From Chloroflexota bacterium (lineage in GTDB: Bacteria > Chloroflexota > Anaerolineae > Anaerolineales > Villigracilaceae), in assembly GCA_016235445.1 (NCBI GenBank), contig JACRLB010000036.1, positions 1 to 64,000 of the forward strand: a DNA stretch of 64,000 nt, in the 5' to 3' direction. Under the pieces are notes generated by a model. That model saw only the letters and a program-made list of their open reading frames with translations. It had not been told where the DNA came from and made no database searches. This document shows, in pieces, positions 56,936 to 64,000 of this stretch. Each line of letters starts with the position of its first letter. The first letter of the stretch is position 1. The translations under genes and the position numbers were made by a program.

Positions 56936-58138
56936 TTATTCCCCTTTATGAATCACATCCTTCCCGTATTTTTCTTGAAGTTGATCCACAACCTCTTGCA
57001 GTTTGCGGGACTTCTCGCTTCCTGCGTCCCACAAGCTGAGTTGCCGTACCGGAGGTCCGATTCCGCTGACGCCGACTCCGATCAACCGAACGGCCTGATT
57101 CGGCTTGCGGACGGTGTGTAACAATTTCAACACAGCTTTGTAAATTTCATCTTCGCTGTCTGTGGCGGTGGGGAGAGTCACTTGTCTTGTCAGCGTGGTG
57201 AAATCAGGCCAGCGGATTTTCAATTTGACCGTTTTGCCCGCCAGGTCATTTTTGCGAAGCTGACGCGCCACATCTCGGGCTTGTTCGCGCAATGTCTTTT
57301 CGAGAGTCTTTTCATCGCGCACATCCACGTTGAAGGTGGTTTCCTGGCTGATGGATTTGGTCTCGTATTCTGTGACAATGGAACGGTTGTCGAACCCCTG
57401 CGCGTGACGCCAAAGTTCGCGTCCATTTTCGCCGAATAAATTGACGAGTTCTTTTTCAGGCCAGTTGGCAATATCGCCAATGGTGTGGATGCCAAGCTCG
57501 GTCAATCTCGCGTACGTTTTTGGGCCTACGCCCCAGAGCATATCCGCGGGCAGGGGAGCGAGGAATTTGGCTTCGTCACCTGCGGGGACGATGGTGAGGC
57601 CGAAGGGAGGGCCGATGAGTTTGTCCCTCGACTGCGCTATCGCTCCGCTCGGGATGGAGGGGCGGGCGGATTTTTTACCAACCTCGGTTGCAATTTTTGC
57701 AACGAGTTTGTTGGATGCGATTCCGATCAAGCTGGGTAAATGCAATTCGTTTTTGATATCAGCTTGCAGGTCGAGGGCGAGGCGGGCGGGGGGGTGGCGA
57801 ATGTCTGAGATGTCGAGAAAGGCTTCGTCGATGGAAATCTGTTCCACAAAGGGAGTCAATGCCCGCAATTTATCCATCACCTTTTCGGAATATTCGCTGT
57901 AAAGTTTATGCCTGCCGGGGACGATGATCAATTGCCTGCAAAGTTGCAGTGCGCGAGACATGGGCATGGCGCTGCGAATGCCAAGCGCGCGCGCCGCGTA
58001 CGAACACGAAGCGACCACGCCGCGTTCGTTTGGCCTGCCTCCCACTGCGAAAGGCTTGCCGCGCAGGGCGGGGTTTTGAGTCTCTTCGACTGAGCAAAAG
58101 AAGGCATCGAGATCCAAATGAAGAATGGTGCGGGGCAT
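56936..58138 (-). CDS. dinB: DNA polymerase IV
   Basis: 400 aa Y-family translesion polymerase. ILHLDLDAFFCSVEETQNP and VVASCSYAARALGIRSAMPM hold the first metal aspartates; EQISIDEAFLDISD the second Asp/Glu pair. GIASNKLVAKIATEVGKKSA is the fingers-thumb block; the little-finger domain follows. A clamp-binding-like QLSLWD lies at about 373-378. Start ATG 58138. Confidence 0.95.
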   Translation of the reverse strand: MPRTILHLDLDAFFCSVEETQNPALRGKPFAVGGRPNERGVVASCSYAARALGIRSAMPMSRALQLCRQLIIVPGRHKLYSEYSEKVMDKLRALTPFVEQISIDEAFLDISDIRHPPARLALDLQADIKNELHLPSLIGIASNKLVAKIATEVGKKSARPSIPSGAIAQSRDKLIGPPFGLTIVPAGDEAKFLAPLPADMLWGVGPKTYARLTELGIHTIGDIANWPEKELVNLFGENGRELWRHAQGFDNRSIVTEYETKSISQETTFNVDVRDEKTLEKTLREQARDVARQLRKNDLAGKTVKLKIRWPDFTTLTRQVTLPTATDSEDEIYKAVLKLLHTVRKPNQAVRLIGVGVSGIGPPVRQLSLWDAGSEKSRKLQEVVDQLQEKYGKDVIHKGE

Positions 58139-58320
58139 ACCTGTAATTATAGTGCAATGATTTGAGGTTTTGATTTCATGTGTAATTAAACAGAAAGAGG
58201 CACTTTTCTCTTATTGAACATTTGTTAAAGAAAAGTTATACTTGGTGCGGCGTATAGTCAAAAGGAACTTTTCGGGCTTTGCCGCGTCGTTATTTTGCAT
58301 TTGATTTGATGGAGGAAGAA

Positions 58321-60402
58321 ATGAAATATGTAACCAAACTTGGCACCGCTTTGCTGTTGCTTGCATTGATGGTGTCCTTTATGCCCGCGGCAGGCGCACA
58401 ACCTGCGAAAGCCGCCACCTGTTATTGGGCGCAATTCATCGCCGATGTAACCGTGCCGGATGGTACAACCTACGCGCCCGGCACTGCCTTCGTGAAAACC
58501 TGGCGGTTGAAAAACATCGGCACCTGCGCGTGGAGTGACGTTTCGTTGATCTTCGATAGCGGCGAGCAGATGGGCGCGCCCGCCTCTTCTCCCTTGTCGA
58601 CAACTGTCAACCCCGGCCAGACAGTGGACGTCACTGTAAATATGACCGCGCCCAGCACTGCCAAAAATTACTTTGGCTTTTACAAATTCAAGAGCGCAGC
58701 GGGCGGGGTCTTTGGCATTGGCTCAACGGCAAACAAAACCTTCTGGGTCGAGATCAATGTCTCTTCGACTTCCAGCGTCGGTTACGACTTTACCGCCAAC
58801 GCCGCATCTGCCGCCTGGTCCAGCGGGGCAGGGACATTTACCTTCCCCGGCGCGGATGGCAGCGCCAACGGCTTCGCCTTGAAGTTGGATAAACCCAGGC
58901 TCGAAAACGGAATCGAATCGGCTCAGGCTGGTTTGTTGCTTGCCCCCAACAATGTGAACAACGGCTATGTTCAGGGTATTTACCCCGCATTCAAAGTGCA
59001 AAGCGGAGACCGCTTCCAGGCGACCATTGGCTGTGAATATGGCGCGACTACGTGTTACACAGCCTACCGCCTCGATTATCAGATCGGCTCTGGCGCTGTT
59101 AAAACCTTCTGGACCTTCCGTGAAAAATACGAGGGTCTGACATACAACGCCAACCTCGATTTGAATTCGCTGGCCGGGCAGGATGTGAAGTTCATCCTCG
59201 TCATTTCGGCCTATGGTTCTCCAACAGGGGATCGCTCCCTGTGGGTCAACCCCATCATCTCACGCCCCGGCGGAGGCACGCCTCCCACCGTCACACCGAC
59301 AGTGACCGGCACGCCCCCAACGCCAACGCCCACCAAGTCTGCCACGCCTGCTCCTTCCACCTGTGACCGCGCCCAGTTTGTTGCAGATGTCACCGTGCCG
59401 GATGGAACCGTCTTCCAGCCCAATGTCGCCTTCTCGAAGACCTGGCGTTTGAAGAATGTGGGAACCTGCACATGGACAAATTACAGCCTGATCTTCGACT
59501 CCGGCGAAAAGATGGGCGGGCCTGACTCTGCGCTCATCCCAGCATCCGTTGCCCCCGGCCAAACCGTGGACATCACCATCCAGCTCACCTCGCCAGCCAC
59601 AGCGGCCACGTATCGCGGTTATTGGAAACTCAAGAATAACACCGGCGTCCCGTTTGGTATCGGCTCGGCTGGCACAAAATCCTTCTGGGTCGAGATCAAG
59701 GTCTCTGGCACAGGGACAGTTCCCACAACGGCAACGAACACAAATACGCCATCCACCCCAAGTACGCCAGTTACGCCTGCAACTCCGGGGGCAGGCACAA
59801 GTTATGACTTCGTTGCCAACGTCTGCGCGGCAACCTGGTACAGCGGAGCGGGTCAACTGCCATGCCCCGGCACAGACGGCGACGCGAAAGGCTTTGTGTT
59901 GATCACCAACCCCTCCAAACTGGAGAACGGCACAAACGATCCCCGCTCCGGTTTGATCACATACCCGCAAAATATCACCAACGGGTACATTCAAGGCATT
60001 TACCCGGTCTACAAAGTGAAAGCCGGCGACAAATTCCGTACCATTGTCAATTGTGAATATGGCGCGACCTCCTGCTACGTTGTCTTCAGGCTGGATTATT
60101 CGCTGGACGGCAGTTCATCCATCCAAACCTTCTGGGCCTTTGTCGAAAAATACGAAGGCGGCATCTACACAGCCGATATTGATCTCAGCGCGCTGGTTGG
60201 CAAGGATGTGAAATTCATCCTCAGCGTGCTATCCACCGGCTCGCCCGCAGGCGACCGCGCGCTCTGGGTTGCTCCCATCATTTACAACGCCTCTTCCTCC
60301 GCGCCGACAGTTGCTCCAAGCGCCACACCAACCATCACCACAGCCCCGGCCTCCCCGACATCTACAAGCACAGCTACCCCAACCGCAACATCCACCCCAT
60401 AA
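58321..60402 (+). CDS. Secreted protein with two NBR1-type Ig-like domains
   Basis: 693 aa from ATG 58321 behind GGAGG. Signal peptide (1-32 or so). NBR1-like domain 1 (about 33-140): QFIADVTVPDGTTYAPGTAF, TWRLKNIGTCAW. An unnamed beta domain (about 155-325): YDFTANAASAAWSSGAGTF, with SGDRF and EKYEGLTYNA. Pro/Thr linker. NBR1-like domain 2 and a second copy of the unnamed domain, then a Thr/Pro tail. No sortase or anchor motif is seen. A surface or extracellular ligand-binding role is inferred. Confidence 0.85.
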   Translation: MKYVTKLGTALLLLALMVSFMPAAGAQPAKAATCYWAQFIADVTVPDGTTYAPGTAFVKTWRLKNIGTCAWSDVSLIFDSGEQMGAPASSPLSTTVNPGQTVDVTVNMTAPSTAKNYFGFYKFKSAAGGVFGIGSTANKTFWVEINVSSTSSVGYDFTANAASAAWSSGAGTFTFPGADGSANGFALKLDKPRLENGIESAQAGLLLAPNNVNNGYVQGIYPAFKVQSGDRFQATIGCEYGATTCYTAYRLDYQIGSGAVKTFWTFREKYEGLTYNANLDLNSLAGQDVKFILVISAYGSPTGDRSLWVNPIISRPGGGTPPTVTPTVTGTPPTPTPTKSATPAPSTCDRAQFVADVTVPDGTVFQPNVAFSKTWRLKNVGTCTWTNYSLIFDSGEKMGGPDSALIPASVAPGQTVDITIQLTSPATAATYRGYWKLKNNTGVPFGIGSAGTKSFWVEIKVSGTGTVPTTATNTNTPSTPSTPVTPATPGAGTSYDFVANVCAATWYSGAGQLPCPGTDGDAKGFVLITNPSKLENGTNDPRSGLITYPQNITNGYIQGIYPVYKVKAGDKFRTIVNCEYGATSCYVVFRLDYSLDGSSSIQTFWAFVEKYEGGIYTADIDLSALVGKDVKFILSVLSTGSPAGDRALWVAPIIYNASSSAPTVAPSATPTITTAPASPTSTSTATPTATSTP

Positions 60403-60414
60403 TGTGCCTGAACT

Positions 60415-60451
60415 AAAAAAATCCCGCTGTTGAATTACAGCGGGATTTTTT
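60415..60451 (+). terminator. Terminator after the first NBR1 gene
   Basis: AAAAAATCCCGCTGT / ACAGCGGGATTTTTT stem with T-run. Confidence 0.9.
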
Positions 60452-60587
60452 GATTCATATGCAGGTCAAATTGCCAATTTGACCTACGAGTTGAATATTA
60501 CATAAGAAGAAGATATACTGGTGTTAACTTGTCGTAATATCGTCATACACCCAAACCGTCTTATCAATGCAATTTATGGAGGACCCC

Positions 60588-61970
60588 ATGCTGCCTCGAA
60601 TGAAATTCGCATCGACATTTCTTTTATTGGCGTTTATGCTCTCGTTCATGCCCGCTGGAATAAGCGTTGGATATGCGGCTCAAACGACAGTGTGTGACCA
60701 GGCCGAACTCGTCGCCGATGTCACCGTACCGGATGGCACGAACTTTGCCCCTGGCGTTGCCTTCAAGAAAACATGGCGGCTCAAGAATATCGGCACATGC
60801 ACCTGGGCCACAACGTACTCACTCGTATTCGATAGCGGCGAGAAAATGGGCGGGCCTGCGTCTGTCAATTTAACGGCGGATGTGGCGCCAGGCCAGACCG
60901 TAGACCTTTCTGTAGATTTGACCGCGCCCACTGCGCTGGGCAACTATTTCGGTTATTGGAAATTAAAAAATACAGCAGGGGCTTTGTTTGGCACTGGCAC
61001 AACCGCAGATAAAGCCATTTGGGTAAATATCGTTATCGCCACTGACTATGACTTCACCGCCAACGCCGCCTCTGCAATATGGTCCAGCGGCGCAGGGGCG
61101 CTGACCTTCCCCGGCACCGACGGCAACACAAGTGGGTTCGCCCTTAAAATGGACAAGCCAAAATTTGAAGATGGCATTGACACCTACGGCGCGGGTCTTC
61201 TGGTTGCGCCGAATAATACGGCCAAGGGGTACATCCAGGCGGTTTACCCCACATTCAAAGTTCAAACTGGAGACCGCTTCCAATCCAGAATTGGATGCCA
61301 GGATGCCGCCACCGGCTGTTACGTTGCATTTCGTCTTCAATATCAAATTGACGGCTCGACCGAAATAAAAACCTTCTGGAAGGAGCCCCCCTTCCGTGAA
61401 AAATACGAACGCCTTACATATCCCGTCAACATCAATCTCAATTCACTGGCCGGGCAAAATGTAAAATTCATCCTCTCGGTTACTGATTATGACGGCTCCT
61501 CTTCGGGCGACCGCGCCTTGTGGGGAAACCCCCGCATCACCCGAAGCGGCGGAACAACCCCTCCGCCCACAAGTTGCACAGACCTTGCCCGTTTTGAAGA
61601 AGACACCACCGTTCCTGATGGAACTTCATTTGGCCCGAACGCAACTTTTACAAAGACCTGGCAAATCAAAAACATAGGCACATGCTCATGGACAAATTAC
61701 AGCCTGGTCTTCGACTCCGCCACTGCGAATAGCAACAAAATGGGCGGCCCCGATTCAGCGGCCATCCCAATTACTGTTGCCCCTCAGGAGAGCGTGAAAA
61801 TTTCAGTCAACCTCACCGCGCCGGGCACGGCTGGCTCTTACACAGGCTATTGGAAACTTAAGAACGACAAAGGTGTCGTCTTTGGGCTGTGTCCATTTGG
61901 GAATTGTCTCCTCGGCAGTCAAAAATCATTCTGGGTGAAGATCAGTGTTGTGGGAACTGCCACACCTTAA
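60588..61970 (+). CDS. Secreted NBR1-type Ig-like domain protein (paralogue)
   Basis: 460 aa. GGAGG before ATG 60588. Signal peptide about 1-30. NBR1-like domain 1 (ELVADVTVPDGTNFAPGVAF), one copy of the unnamed domain (YDFTANAASAIWSSGAG, EKYERLTYPVNI), then NBR1-like domain 2 (FEEDTTVPDGTSFGPNATF) and a short tail. It differs from the first protein by lacking the second unnamed domain and long linkers. Confidence 0.85.
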   Translation: MLPRMKFASTFLLLAFMLSFMPAGISVGYAAQTTVCDQAELVADVTVPDGTNFAPGVAFKKTWRLKNIGTCTWATTYSLVFDSGEKMGGPASVNLTADVAPGQTVDLSVDLTAPTALGNYFGYWKLKNTAGALFGTGTTADKAIWVNIVIATDYDFTANAASAIWSSGAGALTFPGTDGNTSGFALKMDKPKFEDGIDTYGAGLLVAPNNTAKGYIQAVYPTFKVQTGDRFQSRIGCQDAATGCYVAFRLQYQIDGSTEIKTFWKEPPFREKYERLTYPVNINLNSLAGQNVKFILSVTDYDGSSSGDRALWGNPRITRSGGTTPPPTSCTDLARFEEDTTVPDGTSFGPNATFTKTWQIKNIGTCSWTNYSLVFDSATANSNKMGGPDSAAIPITVAPQESVKISVNLTAPGTAGSYTGYWKLKNDKGVVFGLCPFGNCLLGSQKSFWVKISVVGTATP

Positions 61971-61988
61971 TATTGGGCGCTGAAAATC

Positions 61989-62024
61989 GTTCCCGTTGTC
62001 GCAAGACAGCGGGAACTTTTTATT
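61989..62024 (+). terminator. Terminator after the second NBR1 gene
   Basis: GTTCCCGTTGTC / GACAGCGGGAAC stem with a GCAA loop and TTTTTATT. Confidence 0.9.
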
Positions 62025-62059
62025 AGGTGAATCCCTCTTTTTTTTGATAAGGAGATTTC

Positions 62060-63265
62060 ATGAAGCGACTATTGATTCTGATTCTGATTTTTCTAACAGC
62101 CTGTTCCCCAGCCCTGACTCCAACCCCCGCCTCCTTCTTTAATCTGACGCCTGCTCCTGCCACCCCCGGCATAGATGCTACGCCCGGGCAGATTCAAACT
62201 GAGGCTCTGCCTGTTGGAACAGAATCAACCCCGGGGTTGAAGGAAGAAGCGGGGGAGTTGTATTTCTTTTATCAGCCGCGCCAGCAGGGACAATCCATTC
62301 AATTGGTGAAGGTATCTGGCGTCTGCGTTTTTGATTCTGCAAATTGCCCGCCGTTGGAAGTCATCCCCGTTCCATTCCCGTTCAACTTCACCATCAACAC
62401 GTTGAGCTGGTCAGTGGATGGGAAGTTTGCCGCGTTCTCGTATTCCGACCAGCCGAGCGGCACGCCCACGAAATTATGGCTGTTCGATGCCGCCGCAAAA
62501 ACATGGGCATCACTGGCAGAGTTCCCATACATCGACCCGCCCTTCTGGTCGTCAGATGGATCATGGATCGCCATCCGCACGCAGGATGGGTTGGGCAGTG
62601 AGGACGTGTATGTGATTCGACCCGATGGCTCTGAGTTGAAGAGCGTTTCGGCGGCTTTGCCTGTGGAAGGCCGCCCCTACATCATGGATGGCTGGCACAG
62701 AGAAAATATCATCATACGTTCGGCTTTGCCCAGCAGTGTTGGAAATATTTATTTGGTTAACGCGGCGAATGGGCAGGCGCGCCCGATGTTCGAGATGCTT
62801 TTGACAAAGGCGCAATTTGTGGCCTCACCGGATGCGGGCTTCCTTGCCTACGATGAGTATGATGCCAACACGCAAAATCATATTTTGAAAGTGATCGAGC
62901 CTGACGGCGCAAATGCAGTGACGATTGCAAACTTCGCTGGCGGTTCCATTTACCCGCTGGTCTGGTCACCGGACAGCAGTTTGATCGCGTTCAATTATTA
63001 CGGCAGTTTTACCAGCGGCGAACCAACTGCGGAGGTGTACACGGTCACGCGGACTGGTCAAAACCAATCTCTGGTTTACAAAGGCAGGACGGTGGGACGC
63101 CTGCTTTTTTCTCCGAATGGAAAATATTTACTGGTGGAAGAGACAACCTCGATCTCAGGCGGTCATTTGTTTTTGATCAACCTCGCCACGCTGGAACAGA
63201 AAATTTTGCAAGCCCCCAGCCTCTCCACCGATTACGATTGGTACGCGCCATCGTGGAGGCCATAG
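62060..63265 (+). CDS. Lipoprotein with TolB/WD40-like beta-propeller
   Basis: 401 aa. Lipobox LTAC (about residue 15), then a Pro/Thr linker. Propeller-type repeats: LSWSVDGKFAAFSYSDQPSG, FWSSDGSWIAIRTQDG, LVWSPDSSLIAFNYYG, LLFSPNGKYLLVEET. These PD40-like units are about 50 residues apart, so six or so blades. Ligand unknown. AAGGAG precedes the start. Confidence 0.82.
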   Translation: MKRLLILILIFLTACSPALTPTPASFFNLTPAPATPGIDATPGQIQTEALPVGTESTPGLKEEAGELYFFYQPRQQGQSIQLVKVSGVCVFDSANCPPLEVIPVPFPFNFTINTLSWSVDGKFAAFSYSDQPSGTPTKLWLFDAAAKTWASLAEFPYIDPPFWSSDGSWIAIRTQDGLGSEDVYVIRPDGSELKSVSAALPVEGRPYIMDGWHRENIIIRSALPSSVGNIYLVNAANGQARPMFEMLLTKAQFVASPDAGFLAYDEYDANTQNHILKVIEPDGANAVTIANFAGGSIYPLVWSPDSSLIAFNYYGSFTSGEPTAEVYTVTRTGQNQSLVYKGRTVGRLLFSPNGKYLLVEETTSISGGHLFLINLATLEQKILQAPSLSTDYDWYAPSWRP

Positions 63266-63269
63266 TTTT

Positions 63270-63596
63270 TAGTACACGGGTCACGCAGAGTTTACGGATT
63301 TTTCTTTTTTGACGGATTGATCCGTGGCTGTACTGAAAATAGACCTTTAACCATAAAGGACACGAAGGAAATCTGAAAGGCATAATTTAGAATCTTGAAG
63401 TTTGACGCACGATAAATTCAAAAACCTTTGTGTCCTTCGTATTTAAAAAAGGTTTTTTCAGTAAAGCCATCCGTTATTTTCGTGACTTCACTGAAAAAAG
63501 GTCTTTCGCTTTTGAACTTCCTTCGTGAACTTGGTGCCCTTCGTGGTTAAAAAAAGGGTTTTTCAGTACAGTCTTCCGTGTCATCCTTGTACGATA
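63270..63596. repeat. CACGG/CCGTG and CACGAAGG/CCTTCGTG spacer repeats
   Basis: The 335-bp gap is made of two or three nested palindromic units: GTACACGGGTCACGC with GACGGATTGATCCGTGG; CATAAAGGACACGAAGG with CCTTTGTGTCCTTCG; and CTTCCTTCGTGAACTTGG with CCCTTCGTGGTTAAA. The last unit (63494-63596) is the empty form of the MITE copy 3 site. No gene. Confidence 0.75.
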
Positions 63597-63600
63597 TGGT

Positions 63601-64000
63601 TTACTTTCTTTTCACATCCAAAATGGCGATCTTCGTCGAGTGGTTGAACGGGCTGGGGTCGGTGATGGGATTGCCGGTGGCGTTAAAGCCTGTGAAATCC
63701 TGCGGTACGGGAATCAATTCCCTGATTTTCAAATAGCCGTCCTTGCAAAGTTCTTCGAGCGTTTGCATGTATTCCTGTCCGCTCACGTAAAGGGCATTGT
63801 TGATCGCCACAAGATAGCCGCCATCGTTGATGAGCGGGCGGACTTTGTTGATGAGCCTCGCGCTTTCCTTTTCCTGGTCCACCCTGCCTTTGGATGTGAC
63901 CGAGAAGAACGGCGGGTCGATGAGGACGCAATCGAAGAAGGTATTTGTCCGCTTCATATTGCTGACTTGCTCGAAGAAATCTCTGGCGATGAAATTTCCT
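63601..64000 (-). CDS. SAM-dependent rRNA-type methyltransferase, partial
   Basis: The frame runs off the window; only the C-terminal 132 residues are present. FFDCVLIDPPFFSVTSKGRV contains the motif IV DPPF of N- or C-methyltransferases acting on nucleic acid, as in RlmI/RlmL-type enzymes. ARLINKVRPLINDGGYLVAI is motif VI. The target RNA cannot be told. Ends with a stop just after a CACGAAGG repeat. Confidence 0.75.
   Translation of the reverse strand, partial: GNFIARDFFEQVSNMKRTNTFFDCVLIDPPFFSVTSKGRVDQEKESARLINKVRPLINDGGYLVAINNALYVSGQEYMQTLEELCKDGYLKIRELIPVPQDFTGFNATGNPITDPSPFNHSTKIAILDVKRK

Overview
The window looks like chromosome from a Chloroflexota bacterium of the Anaerolineae type. 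The evidence is two secreted proteins with NBR1-type Ig-like domains, a threonine/proline-rich anchored protein, a topoisomerase I with an extra N-terminal zinc ribbon, moderate GC with AT-rich islands, and intergenic spaces full of short recurring palindromes. No rRNA or marker gene here fixes the genus, so this placement is inference from gene content.

Layout. 1-891: end of an integron-type cassette array (two attC sites, no integrase in view) next to rpsP. 1122-11919: housekeeping genes (rpsP-khpA-rimM, dprA, a sugar-nucleotide gene, topA, a methyltransferase pair, greA, dgt, tRNA-Leu). 12130-16746: PLP lyase, sugar-type MFS transporter, PC4-like protein, response regulator. 16897-26644: AT-rich accessory island with a RelE-type toxin and antitoxin separated by a large inverted repeat, a possible structured RNA, a three-gene operon of coiled-coil and membrane proteins, a membrane-anchored HerA-like ATPase, a helicase remnant, a membrane gene broken by a small transposon, a PD-(D/E)XK nuclease coupled to a UvrD-like helicase, a 210-bp palindrome array and an HUH transposase. 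26718-45098: acyl-CoA mutase, phosphatase, lepB, tRNA-Glu with a triplicated 3' end, a T-box controlled serS, three M42 peptidases plus an S51 peptidase, a Rad50/SbcC-like ATPase and a glycosyltransferase. 45112-48414: a metal-type regulator with a PCuAC copper chaperone, then nrfHA (nitrite to ammonium) behind a CRP/FNR-like site. 49348-55579: a TetR-controlled ABC-2 export cluster. 55617-64000: small envelope proteins, DNA polymerase IV, the NBR1-domain proteins, a beta-propeller lipoprotein and the end of a methyltransferase.

The strongest unusual signals are: (1) the attC array; (2) a MITE family with 16-bp inverted ends and 3-bp TNA target duplications, present three times, once inside a gene and once with a related empty site in the window; (3) intergenic palindromes that have entered coding sequence in frame, and also a T-box leader; (4) the 17.5-26.6 kb island, whose HerA-like ATPase, three-gene membrane operon and nuclease-helicase pair make it the best candidate for an undescribed, possibly defensive, system. 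No function is proven from sequence alone.
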